From NCBI GenBank assembly GCA_022828595.1, contig JAKGHH010000004.1, forward strand, positions 20,902,372 through 20,966,371: DNA of 64,000 nucleotides, read 5' to 3'. Of the stretch, positions 1 through 10,342 are shown piece by piece (the stretch's first letter is position 1; the number at the start of each line of letters is the position of its first letter). The position numbers and the translations under genes are program-made. The DNA is from Nelumbo lutea. Taxonomy: Eukaryota > Streptophyta > Magnoliopsida > Proteales > Nelumbonaceae. The notes under the pieces were generated by a model. The model made no database searches. It was not told the origin of the DNA and saw nothing but the letters and a program-made list of their open reading frames with translations.

Positions 1-766
1 TTCTATTTTCCAATTTTCATATTTTCATCCAACCATTGTATGCTTAATATCATTCAAATTTAAATGAAATAAAATTCATATTTTTTCCAATTTATTATTC
101 AATTTGAGTCTTTGTCTCTTTGACTCCTTATTTGGTTAAATATTTTTTTTATTTTTTATTAAATTTCTTATTTTTCGAATAGTTTTTAAAGAAAAAATAA
201 ATATTTTAATTTTACTTACCAAAAAAATAAACAAATAAAAAATGTAAAAAAACAAAAAAAATTGACCCGATTAGGCCTTTGCCCAAGGCCTGGCCTATGG
301 CCCAATCCAATATGGTCTGCAGCCCGCTCGACCCAGGCTTACAATATATCACGGTGCAACACGAACCCGCACAGGCTTGAGCCGTGGGCCATCGGGCCGA
401 CCCCCAAATTATCCCTCTATTCGAGAATGCGGCACTGACCGTTTTACACTCTACCTCAGTTTCGTTATTTGATTTGGCGCTACTGGCTTTAACGTGTTAA
501 GGAAAAGATATGTGGATTTCCCGCGTTTCTGAACTCGAAGTCTAAAGCCCCCCAACCGACTCTTTTCCAATTACCAAATGCCATCCCGTGAGCCGTGGTG
601 GTTGGTAATTTCCATTGGCGCACGTTAGCAAACACTAGTTCAAATTTCCCCGTACAAAAAAATAACCATTTCCCTTTATCTTTGCCTTATCAAATCCAAA
701 TTATTGTCATAATAATAATAATCACAGAAAGAGGGGAGAAACAATCGAAAGTAACGTTTTCCGGCC
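1..766. other. Upstream region and 5' leader of the BSD-domain gene
   Basis: AT-rich sequence without a credible ORF to about 250. From about 258 to 415 there is a GC-rich patch of GGCC/GGGCC words, of the kind found inside the hAT-like elements elsewhere in this window, but no terminal repeats are visible. The last 150 bases, with a short AAT run and a purine-rich stretch ending at the start codon, are probably the 5' leader. No convincing TATA box was found. Confidence 0.5.
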
Positions 767-3700
767 ATGGATTTATGGCAGAAAGCTAGAAGCTTTGCCG
801 AAGAAGCAGCGAAGAGATCTCAGGAGATTACAAAAGAAGCGATCTCAGCAGCCAAGCGATCTCCGGAACTAACAAGGGGAGCGGCCAGGATCTCTGATAT
901 CGTCTCAGAGACCGCGAAGAAATCGAAGGAGATTGCTGCCGAGGCCACGAAGAAAGCCGATCAGATCAAGATCGAGGCCTTGAAGCGAGCCGATCAGATC
1001 AAATCCCTTGCCGAGGGGATCTCGCCCCAGATTCCTGCCACCGTAATCTCACTTATCGACTCTTCTGCTGCTTCCTCGTCTTCGGATCTCGAGAAATTTG
1101 GCGTCACCCAAGAACTGCGGGAGTTCGTCAAGGGCATTACCATTAATACATTTCAGGACTTTCCCATTGAAGGTGCTTGATTCATTTCGATTTTCTTTTG
1201 GACAATTTTTTTTGTCTACTGTCACGTCTGTTTTGGTTTATTTTTGTTTCTCCATCGAATTCTTTAATTATGAAGATCTTCTTAGTTTAGGGTTTTGGTT
1301 GAGTGTTTTTAATTTACGCATTAATAATTTGGGGGCGGGGGTGTTTGTTGACTTTGGAGGAAACTTGCGAGTAATGGCATTAAGAGGAATACGGGATGTA
1401 TTAGTATAATGTATTACAAATCCAATAGTGTGGCTTTTGAAATTTTGAAGTTTAACTTATATTGAGCAAGAATTTGAACGTCTAACGCAAATTCCATAAT
1501 GTATTGGAAGTTACGTAGATGTAAATTGGTCTAAACTGTGCTTGGTGTTTTAAAGAGTACGTGAAGTCGTTCAAGTTTGTAGTTGGTGCTTCTAGAGTAA
1601 ATATTCTTACTTTCAACTTCTAAGGTTTCTCGGTATTTGTCTACCATCCGTGAACATGTAGGTTTCTTGTTACAAATGTCTAATGAATTTTACTTGGATT
1701 AGGTAAAATTGGTCTATTTAGCTTATGTATGTTGGGTAGTACTGCATTTTGAGAGAGTTTGATTAAAACTGGCAAGGAACATGTTCTTTCTATCCTGACT
1801 GGAATGCATTCAAATCATGCTCCTTCCCTTTCTTACAGTTAAATATTAAACTTGTTTGTCTGACATGTAGATGAGCCTGAGATCCCTGATGTCCCAACAG
1901 TCTCAAATGTCCGGAAGGATCTTACAGAGTGGCAAGAGAGACATGCCACTCTAGTTCTCTCGACTGTCAAGGTAGTTCCCTGCTTCTCATCTGGACATAT
2001 TTGTGCTGATAAAATGAAATATAACTTACTGATTTTACAATCTTGTTATAAAAATCCGCAAGTGCTTTTCCTACTGATTTTAACTTTTTTTAAGAAGTAG
2101 ATGTGAAGTTGCTAATTGCAGCAGAAATTCTTTTGCACTATCTCTAAGGAGTTAATTTTCTTTGGCTGGTCTGAGGGGAAGTAATTATTTTCTGAACTTT
2201 ATAAGAAGAAATTAGAAGGTCTTATTCAACTCTTATTGCTATCAGAAAACATGAAAAAAGGGAGTGCTTCCTCCCACCAGTGAAACCTGTCTCAGAGAAG
2301 AGAATAATGCCTGCAGCTGCACGCCTGCAAGAGAAACTGGACCCTTGTCTTTATAAAATGACAAATAACAAGCTGGTTCAGGTGGATTGAACAACTTAAA
2401 CTTTAGGTTTCAACCCTCATCACCAAATGAAGGCAAATTGAATGGTGTATGTTAGCCTCTGGAAACGAATAATGACCTATGGATGTAATAGAGGAAATGA
2501 AATGATTGTAGGCTCAAAAGAGAAAAGACAGGTTTGTTAATGCAGTTATTGTTTAAAAAACACTTGGAAGAAAAAATATGACTGCAACTTTGAACACTAT
2601 TGGAGCTCTATACATGGACTGGAAATACCTACATCTTCTCCATATTTCTATCTGCATATACTTCATCCTTCTTTTGCTGGAATGCTTTTGGAGGGCTGGA
2701 AGTGTCACATGGACTCTATGGATCAAGTATCCATGTCAGTCACTCATCAGATTTCAACACTGCAGGATTCTGAAGGGTATTTGTATGCAGAATATTCCTA
2801 CATCTTCTCCATATTTCTATCTGCATATACTTCATCCTTCTTTTGCTGGAATGCTTTTGGAGGGCTGGAAGTGTCACATGGACTCTATGGATCAAGTATC
2901 CATGTCAGTCACTCATCAGATTTCAACACTCCAGGATTCTGAAGGGTATTTGTATGCAGAATATTCCTTTTCACCCTGTTATTTGGCACAAATAAACAGC
3001 TAATTTACACAACATATGCCATTTTTTCTATGGAAAATTATTAAGTGACAAAAAATGAACTTTCAGACCTTTTTCTCTAGGTGTGTAATGTTAGAAATAA
3101 GAAAAATATAAGGATTATTTTAATAGATTTACTTGCCTATAGATGTGTCCATGATTTTGGTTTTTTCATCTTTCTAGGTCAGACTCCCGATATGTCTCAG
3201 ATGCTCAGATTCTTATCCCCTCATATTTATTTCTTTTCTTTTTTCCTTTGTAAGGCAAGTGATGAAAACAGTTTTCATCTATTAATTTCCTGCCAATTTG
3301 CTACCAACATTTGTGAGTTTTTCTTTTCTTCATTTGATTGCGGGTGGCATCTCCCATTGGACATACAAAGCCTCTTCAGAACCTCTTTTTTCACTCCTAA
3401 GAGAAGAGTCAAAATTAGGTGGAATTGTGCAAGAGCAGCCATTCTTTGCTACATTTGGGCAGAAAGAAATTCAATAGTTTTCAAAGATAAATGGGAGAAC
3501 AGAGATGCAATAGAGGAAAACAATGGTGAAGGTTATCCATTAGCTAAAATCATTGGAGATTTTTTTAACATCTCATTATGGATGACTTTTTTTAAAAATT
3601 GATTGATACCTCATCTTTGGCAAGAACCAAACATATTCCAACCACTCAATGTAAATAGAGTTAAGCTGAACTTCAATGCGTGTCGGCTAGGGAGCCCAGG

Positions 3701-6700
3701 GCCATTTGGAATTAGAGGAGTTTACAGGAATTGAGAAGGACATATTCAAGCTATTTTTCCTGGTCTGACAGGGGAAGATGACTCTATTAGAGTAGAACTA
3801 TGGACAGTTCTATGTGGTCTAAGGCTGGCTACTCCTATAAGCTACAAAGACCTACAGGTTGAAGGAGACTCAGAGGTGATAGTTTCTTGGGAAAATAACA
3901 TCAAAGTGGGATCATGAATTTTATATAGAAGCCAAATATATTGAAGTGTTATACCAAATGAAGGACATGTATGATGGACAGGAATTAGCCAAGGCTAACT
4001 ACCCAAAAGGAGTGCAAGGACTCTGAACTTTGTAACTAAAGTTTCACTGTTAAAATAAAGCAATAAACTGTATGTTATTGATACGAAAAGGTTCAGAAGC
4101 TCATTGGATGCAGTGTTTTCAACCCATTGTTGACCTGGCCGGTTGGACTAGTAGCCTGGTCAGGCGGTCACAATTCCGGTTTGGGTCAACCTATAACCTG
4201 CTAGGTTACAAAAAAAAAAAGAAACATTGGCTTGGTAAATGATCCGTCAATCTGACCGGTTGAAATTTTTTAAAATAATAACATCACAAGTTGATCCATT
4301 GGCCTGGATGGTTGAACCACTGAGTCATTGGCCCAGAAGGAAAAGCAGTTCAACTTTCCGAATGGGTTTTAAAACACTAATTGGATGTAGATAGATCATC
4401 AATGTTGTTCATTTATTATTATTATTTTTTGTTTTTATGGGCACTGGTGTTGCTTAGCAAATAAAAAATAGATAATTATCAAATCATACTCTCTGAAAAG
4501 GTTTTTGTTGCAGGAAATCTCGAGGCTTAGATATCAGTTATGTCCACGCCATATGAAAGAAAGGAAGTTCTGGAGGATATACTTTATACTTGTGAGCAGT
4601 CATGTCACTCCGTAAGTAACTTTTATTCTTGAAAAAAAAACTATTTTGGCTGTTTCTTGCAGTAAAATGCTTTTCTTCATGAATATTAGTTAATTTTTTA
4701 TATTTATAATGAAAAATTTAATATTTTATTTTGGTTCCTAGAATCAGGCATAGGTTCTATCTTTTGAAAATTTTATTGATAATTTAACTTTATTGATTAG
4801 AATAAAGAATGCTTGATCTTTACAAAGATGCCAAGCATCCCTGCATGGGCCAACCAAAGTCACCTATGCTATTTCTTTACACATTAGTATTACACAATTT
4901 AAGTTATATCGCTATTTCCTAGCTGTCCCCAAAACAGCTATCCTCTACTATCATATGGGCCATCTGGAAGGAAAGGAAATGATTTTTTGACACCAATTTT
5001 TTCTGATATGGTTTCAGTAACAATAAAGGTTGTAGGTTCTTTGTGTTTAAGTGTACAAAGGGCTTTCAGGGGTGTCCAGCTTTCCTCTTTTATGCAAGCT
5101 GGACCTTTCTTTTGTTGACACTTTTTGTATATTCCCACTGTACAGGCTCTCATTGTACATGGGCTGATGTTATGTTTTTCCTCATCTTTTAATGCAATAC
5201 AATACTTTACCTGTTTCAAAAAAAAAAAGCTCTCCTCTACTAACCCCCCTGTTTTCCCATTGTACCAGTCAATTCATTGGTTGACTTGTGAATCAGCTGT
5301 AGCTGACAAGTAGGCCCCTTGCTGACATCCTTATCTCTTGTATAGTGTTCCTGCACTACCATGCAATCAGACCATCACATGTAAGCTAACTGATCACCAC
5401 TTTGGAGTGTCTTTCACAACCAAATTACTATTGCTTGATCAATGGGGGCTGAGAATAAGGCAATAATTTTCCCATTATAGTCCCTAAAACTGTATCCAAT
5501 CCCAGCAGAGCCTGGGTTTCCTTTACTGCACCATCAAATTTTAATTTAATCATGTTCAAATTGGTGGCCTGCAACTAGAATTCACCAGTCTATATTTTGA
5601 ATTTCTATCTTACAAATATCTAAAATGTAATTAAAATGGTAACTGATGGGAAAATTAAGAGGAAAATGTTTGAAATCTCCACCGGTAGATTTGCTTTACT
5701 GGTTCAGTATCATTGTTTATGTGTTATTACTTTTTAAGTGTCAGTTATTTACTGAACCAATTGTAACGTTGCATGTTAAGTTAAACTTGTTATGACCTAG
5801 TCTTGCACCTTTTCACTAGTACTCCAGAGTAGGGATATCAATAGGGTTGGGTTCAGAATGGGTCAGGCTTAACCTGAAACTGAACCTGACTAATGGAATA
5901 GCCGAATAGGATTATCAGACCCGCCCTGCCCCTGCCCTGTCCTATGAACACTACTCCATTCTTAGTGAAGGCTATATTTATATTGTTTTCCATATCACCA
6001 TGACAATGAGCCGGGTGTGGTATGGTCCGGCCCCAACCAAAACCTGACCTGAAACTTGATTAAGACTAACCTGAAAACCTTATTGTGTCAGGCCATTGCG
6101 GGTTTACCATTTAACCCAACCCATGTCTCAATGTGTTGGAATCTGGATTTTTTGTTTGACTGTTTCTTGAGATTTGTTTCCATGAGACCTGTTTGAAATT
6201 GCTTCCATATATCATTTTCATATTTATATATTCTATTACATCTACTGCCCCCTGATTGCTGGAAGCTTTTATTTTTATTTTTTATTTGTCTCTTTCTGTA
6301 TTTTTAAGGTGTGGTATGTTTTGATGAGAATTGGCTTTAATTTCAGCTCGTTTGGCAAAACCAGTATGATGTATTTCACTTTTAATCAATTTCCCTATTT
6401 CATTATTTTTCTTAATTACCCAAATAGGAGAAAGGGACATTTGCTTGTATGGTGCACATTCAAATGAAGTGCATGCAAACAGACCCAAAGTAAACTATGT
6501 TTAACTGTATGAGTTGCCAGCTTTGTTGGGAATTTGGATTATTTTACTGTATCTGGTAAGGTAATCTGCATCATATCTAGATCAACGTTTTATTTTATTT
6601 TGTTTGGCTCTGAAGATTGCTTCTTTGTGGTTTCGTTCCATATTAGGTATGAAAAACGGTATATGGAAGAGCTTAAGCTGAAAGAAGCAGAGCAGCCAAA

Positions 6701-7290
6701 AGATAATAAAGTAGAAGAAACTCCAAAGGTTGGAACAGAACCAAGGTCAGAAATGGTGCAAACAAACCAGAAAAATAAGACTTCAACTTCAACTGCTGAG
6801 GACTTAGACGCATTTCTATTGGGAGATCTTGGAAGCAGTGATGAGGCCCCAGGTACAACCACACTTACCAGTTTCATGATATGTGGCCATTGTTATCATG
6901 GGACTTTGACCATACAGTGTAGGATACAAGTGTGTGACAACAGAAAATTTCACCCTCATGAGGAGGCCCCTCATTGAAGTAATCATTGTCTGTCAAACTG
7001 ATGCATATTAGAATTGTAGCTTTTAGTTGTTAGCTCCTACTCAGAGTCCACTGATGATCAATTTGCTGTTCTCAGATGATGGAGATGATAGGGACTTTGA
7101 TGATGATTTTGACAAGGTTGTGGAGAATATGGTAAACATGAATCATCTCATCTTAGGTGTCTTTAGTATTGCTCTTTGTTTATAAACACTGGCTACCTAA
7201 CTGTGTGAAACAGATAAGTTTTCTATTTTGAACTGGTTTCAACATTGTCTAAAAAGTTTTTCTGACCTGCAGGATGCAGATGAGAAGTAG
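767..7290 (+). CDS. BSD-domain-containing protein, 294 aa, six exons
   Basis: Exons are 767-1172, 1871-1971, 4514-4611, 6647-6852, 7076-7131 and 7273-7290. All introns are GT-AG and all phases close, giving 294 residues and a TAG stop. The start sits in a good context (GCCATGG). Residues 1-85 are a charged amphipathic helix rich in Ala, Lys and Glu with repeating AKRS/KKADQIK patterns. Exons 2-4 carry the BSD core: LTEWQERHATLVLSTVK, then the helix RHMKERKFWRIYFILVSSHV with the paired Phe-Trp typical of the fold. The C-terminus is acidic (DDGDDRDFDDDFDKVVENM) and ends DADEK. BSD domains occur in TFIIH p62-like, synapse-associated and DOS2-like proteins. The plant members of this small helix-BSD type have no firmly established function, so none is claimed. 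Introns 2 and 3 contain several transposon remnants. Confidence 0.93.
2631..2968. repeat. 169-bp tandem duplication in BSD-gene intron 2
   Basis: Copy 1 (2631-2799) and copy 2 (2800-2968) both begin ACATCTTCTCCATATTTC and end at GCAGAATATTCC. I found one difference between them (G at 2762, C at 2931), so the duplication is recent. It creates apparent overlapping ORFs that are not genes. Confidence 0.9.
3181..4070 (+). mobile_element. LINE 3' remnant (zinc-binding RT tail and RNase H-like) in intron 2
   Basis: In the plus frames the sequence decodes as a decayed zf-RVT domain: HLLISCQFATN, a CGWHLPLDIQSLF stretch, then ARAAILCYIWAERNSIVF followed by KDKW. A degraded RNase H-like segment follows at about 3670-3900 (LNFNACRLGSPGPFGIRGVY, then LQVEGDSEVIVSWENN). 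These are the order and motifs of the 3' end of plant non-LTR (L1/LIN-type) elements. Frames are broken by stops. AATAAA-like words near 4050-4070 may mark the old 3' end. It lies in the same orientation as the host gene. Confidence 0.75.
4111..4379. mobile_element. hAT-like MITE, 269 bp, perfect 8-bp target duplication
   Basis: ATTGGATG occurs at 4103-4110 and again at 4380-4387, immediately outside inverted termini CAGTGTTTTCAACCCATT and AATGGGTTTTAAAACACTA. An 8-bp target duplication with short TIRs is the hAT signature. The element has no coding capacity. It lies in intron 2 of the BSD gene, just downstream of the LINE remnant and 134 bases before exon 3. Confidence 0.85.
4760..5580 (-). 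mobile_element. LINE 3' remnant with RNase H-like domain in intron 3
   Basis: On the minus strand at about 5570-5430 the frames read IKLNFDGAVKGNPGSAGIGY, then FRDYNGKIIA, the first strands of the RNase H-like domain at the end of plant LINEs (usual motif DGAxKGNPGxAG). The rest, down to about 4760, is frameshifted and has no intact ORF. It is antisense to the BSD gene. Both borders are approximate. Confidence 0.7.
5833..6135. repeat. Probable hAT-like element fragment in intron 3
   Basis: This stretch begins AGGGATATCAATAGGGTTGG and is full of AACCTGA/AACCCAACCC words, as in the other hAT-like elements here (for example 14861-15593). No matching right end or target duplication was found, so it is either truncated or only composition-related. 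Confidence 0.4.
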
Positions 7291-7731
7291 GGGATGAAAG
7301 CAACCACAGAGTAGGCCATCTTTATAGACAAAATAGATATGAAGGAAAAGTCACTCTCTTGTCAAAAAGTTGGAGAACATAGATGTGCTTTTTTTGAGGG
7401 GGGAGGGGGTGATGAATGTTGCTCCAATTTGGAGAAAAGGCTGGGAACTGCGGTTTTTGGTGTATGTTTTACATGATATTCTTGTTAGTTCAAATTTAAA
7501 AGTGTCCTTTTCTTTTATTTACAATTTCGGTTGAGTTCTTGAATGTCTGAAAGAAGATTGAATTTTCCGTCTTTTCAGGCTAATTGAAAAAAAAAAAAAT
7601 CCAGACCCTTGGCTCTGTGAGGTCAGAAGCTGCATTACAGCTGTTTGAACTTGAAACATCATAAATGGGGAATTGGGTCGGGCAAGTCCAAATGCGGGTT
7701 TGATCTCACTATTAGTATTACCCATTGGAGT
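7291..7731. other. 3' flank of the BSD gene
   Basis: Probably the 3' UTR and downstream sequence. It includes a T-rich, then G-rich stretch (GAGGGGGGAGGGGG near 7397) and an A13 run near 7588. I see no ORF of interest. It ends at the poly(T) that marks the tail of the antisense LINE. Confidence 0.5.
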
Positions 7732-8608
7732 CCTTTTTTTTGAGTGTAAGGTAAAGTAATTCATTAATATCAAAAGCCAAAATACAAAGAAGCCTCTGTA
7801 CAGCAGGAAAACAGTTATCCACAGATTTCCAACCCTCTAAAAGACCAAAAAAAATTATTGATTCCTTCCAAATGGGAAGTCTAAATCAAAAAAGGAAGAC
7901 ATATGCCTATTTTTGAATAACTGATGAGTTGCCAACCAAGAATGTATCATCCCCATAATTCTGTTAATAACTTCTTTTGGAGTTTGTCTTCCTTCAAATA
8001 GCCTATTATTTCGTTCACACCATACTGTCCAAAAAACTGCTGCAAGAATGATACTCCATGTTACCTTTCCAGACCTGGATAAACCTCCAAATGCCCAAGC
8101 TGCTATAAATCCCTTCACATCAGCCGAGAAGCACATCTTAATTCCATACAGATTCGGCACTCTCATCCAAACCCAATGAGTAAAGTTATAGTGGGTCGGC
8201 AAATGACTAGAGGATTCCACAGTTCCATAAGATGCAGCCCAAGTCCACCACCTCTATACCTCTTCTAACTAATTTATCTTTTGTTAAAATCTTATCCAAC
8301 ACTGCTGACCAAACAAAGAAAGCCAGCTTAGAAGGAACAGATCTGATCCAAATTTTGTCACTTGAGAAAGCAGAGGTCTCCTTCCTAGACAAGCTATGGG
8401 AGAAGGATTCCACAGAGAAGATGCTTGATTTCTCGAAGAGCCATTTCCTCTTGTCCTCTCTTACTCCCTTCATCTTTGGTTCATCCAATAATTGAAATAA
8501 CCTGACCAAAGAAGCCACCTCCCAATTGGTAGGGCTTAAACTTTTTTTTTTCTTTTTTTGGCTCAGCTGTTTGAAGAAGGTAGTAGAAGAGACTTGTGGG
8601 AGAACCAT
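7732..8608 (-). mobile_element. LINE 3' remnant (zf-RVT domain), antisense
   Basis: Two open segments on the minus strand, 8608-8207 and 8220-7855, together resemble a zf-RVT region. They read IWIRSVPSKLAFFVWSAVLD, then DKILTKDKLVRRGIEV, then after a frameshift AAVFWTVWCERNNRLFEGR. The T-run at 7732-7740 is a likely remnant poly(A) tail of the minus-strand element. The RT core is absent, so this is a 5'-truncated copy with a frameshift near 8210. Confidence 0.8.
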
Positions 8609-8718
8609 GTAACTGGCTAACTACTGTAGAATAACCAAAATTTAGTTCCATACATCATCTAGACACCGTTCAGAGGCTATTCAAGTAGGCCCCATTTTAT
8701 TCAGGAAAAAAGGAAATC

Positions 8719-8890
8719 GGATTTGATCCTCACTAGACTGTTCTCACACTCTCTGCACAGTCCCTTACAGCCTTGCATTGTGAATATCTCCCTCTGAAAA
8801 AATTTATGCAAGTATGGAGATATTCCCAATGCAAGGTTGTAAGGGACTGTGCGAACAGTGTGAGCATAGTCTTGTGAGGACTGAATCAAT
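8719..8890. repeat. Foldback repeat, copy 1
   Basis: A long imperfect inverted repeat. The left arm (CTCACACTCT... GTCCCTTACAGCCTTGCATT, then GTGAATATCTCC) pairs with the right arm (GGAGATATTCCCAATGCAAG, then GTTGTAAGGGACTGTGC). The outer ends GATTTGATCCTCAC and GTGAGGACTGAATC also pair. The loop is about 25 bases. This is the best-paired copy of a family that recurs throughout the window. Confidence 0.85.
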
Positions 8891-8924
8891 GTCAGCAAAA
8901 TGCCACGAATCAGGAGAAATGAAA

Positions 8925-9095
8925 TTTTGGTCCTCACACTGTCCTCACAGCTCCTTGCAGCAGTGTAGTGTGTATATTAACTATATCCCCTCATAAATAA
9001 AAAATTACAAGTATGGAGATGTCCCTAATGCACAGCTGTATTGTAAAAATGGTGTGAGGACAGTTTTACGAGGAAGTGAATCTGAATTTGAATTA
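8925..9095. repeat. Foldback repeat, copy 2
   Basis: Same family as the copy at 8719. The left arm is TCCTCACACTGTCCTCACAG. The right arm is GGAGATGTCCCTAATGCACA followed by GTGTGAGGACAG. The arms are more diverged than in copy 1. Confidence 0.7.
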
Positions 9096-9099
9096 GGAT

Positions 9100-9262
9100 G
9101 AGCTCCCTGAATTTGGATTTGTTTCCCATGGATCCACCTCATAGCACATTGCAGCTGTGCATTGGGAATATCTCCCATGGTTAAGGGAGATATTACTGAT
9201 GTACGATTGGAAGTGCTGTGAGGCTGGTGCGAAGCATGTTCTGTGAGGAATAAATCTTGATT
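9100..9262. repeat. Foldback repeat, copy 3
   Basis: The left core GTGCATTGGGAATATCTCCC (about 9156-9175) faces GGGAGATATTACTGATGTAC across a short loop. Flanking CATAGCACATTGCAG pairs with GAAGTGCTGTG. Confidence 0.7.
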
Positions 9263-9405
9263 CCCCACACACGATTCACAATACGTCCCAACCGTGCATT
9301 GGAAACATCTCCCCATCCTCATGACAAGTATGGGAGGTGTACCCAATGCATGCTGAGATGTGCGTGTCATGTGGTGATTGTTCTGTTTGGAGCACATCTG
9401 AATTC
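9263..9405. repeat. Foldback repeat, copy 4
   Basis: The left core is CCGTGCATTGGAAACATCTC. The right core is GGGAGGTGTACCCAATGCAT. The flanks CACACGATTCACAATACG and TGAGATGTGCGTGTCATGTG pair partially. Confidence 0.65.
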
Positions 9406-9707
9406 AAAAGCCATAGCGTGAAAGCCCTCTAAATGATTCGGAAGTGAGTGTACATGGGGTCTGGTTCGAAACTGGGTTCACATAATTTTGGTTTGGGATC
9501 AGGTTGGACCTGTTTAATACTAGATCAGGCACATTGACAACTCTAAAACGGGCATTGGAACTGGAAGTCCGAACCTCCAATCCAATGGTAGTTTAGCAAA
9601 GTGGCAAAGTCATTGAAGCCCCCCGGTCAGGCATTCAACATTCCCACGGTTTGGTGATCCAATATCTCAAGTTGAGATCTCTTACCAACAAAACACGTTT
9701 CAACACC

Positions 9708-9796
9708 CTATCAATATGATCTGACACACTGCACATCTCATCATGAAACTGGAACCCACGATATATGAGATGTGTGGTATCAGATCATATTGGTAG
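9708..9796. repeat. Hairpin repeat, second family
   Basis: CTATCAATATGATCTGACAC (continuing to ACATCTCA) at 9708-9740 is the imperfect reverse complement of TGAGATGTGTGGTATCAGAT (continuing to TGGTAG) at 9766-9796, with a 25-base loop. The arms are unrelated to the CAATGCA foldback family on either side. Confidence 0.75.
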
Positions 9797-9835
9797 TATT
9801 TCATTAGCAGAAGATTCAGACGATTGGGATTTATT

Positions 9836-10060
9836 ACTCACAGTGTGCTCCTCACACCAAACTTGTAAACATCCCACCGTATAATGGAAACATCTGTAAT
9901 CAATAATAACATACAAATGCTCCTAAATCTGTTTAAACCGGCAAAAGGGATTCGAATCTGGTACTCACAGCACTCCACACATCATCAACCTTACAGTACA
10001 CCCCAGCCATGCATTGGGAACATCTCCCCATGTGAGGACTGAGGAACAAGTCCGGATTCT
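9836..10060. repeat. Two degraded foldback-family half copies
   Basis: At 9838-9898 there is CTCACAGTGTGCTCCTCACA with ATAATGGAAACATCTG. At 9962-10060 there is CCATGCATTGGGAACATCTC preceded by CACAGCACTCCACAC and followed by GTGAGGACTGAGGAAC. Each carries one recognisable core but only part of the opposite arm. Confidence 0.55.
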
Positions 10061-10220
10061 TCCTTTCTCCCGTCACGCCTCCGTATACTTCCCTCACAAG
10101 TCTTCCATCACCTTCCCTTCTCTCTGCAAAGGAATTAAGACTCTTCACTCTTGGTAGGTATAATGGTACATCACTAGTCAGTACCTCCTGTTGCAGTAAC
10201 GTAACACTTTTGAAGGCCAC

Positions 10221-10342
10221 ATTTACTACTCACTTTTCTTACCCACAGTGAATTGGAATCGCACATCTCTCAATTCATAACAGAGATATGTGGCTCTAAT
10301 TCACAGCGGATAGAGAATGGATAGGAAAAGTGAGTAAAAAAT
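10221..10342. repeat. Hairpin MITE-like repeat, third family
   Basis: ATTTACTACTCACTTTTCTT at the left pairs with AGGAAAAGTGAGTAAAAAAT at the right. Inside, CAGTGAATTGGAATCGCACA pairs with ATGTGGCTCTAATTCACAGC. It is about 120 bp and non-coding, with no clear target duplication. Confidence 0.7.

Noticed and set aside
8232..8495. 87-codon plus-strand open frame
   Set aside because: Antisense shadow of the minus-strand LINE remnant.
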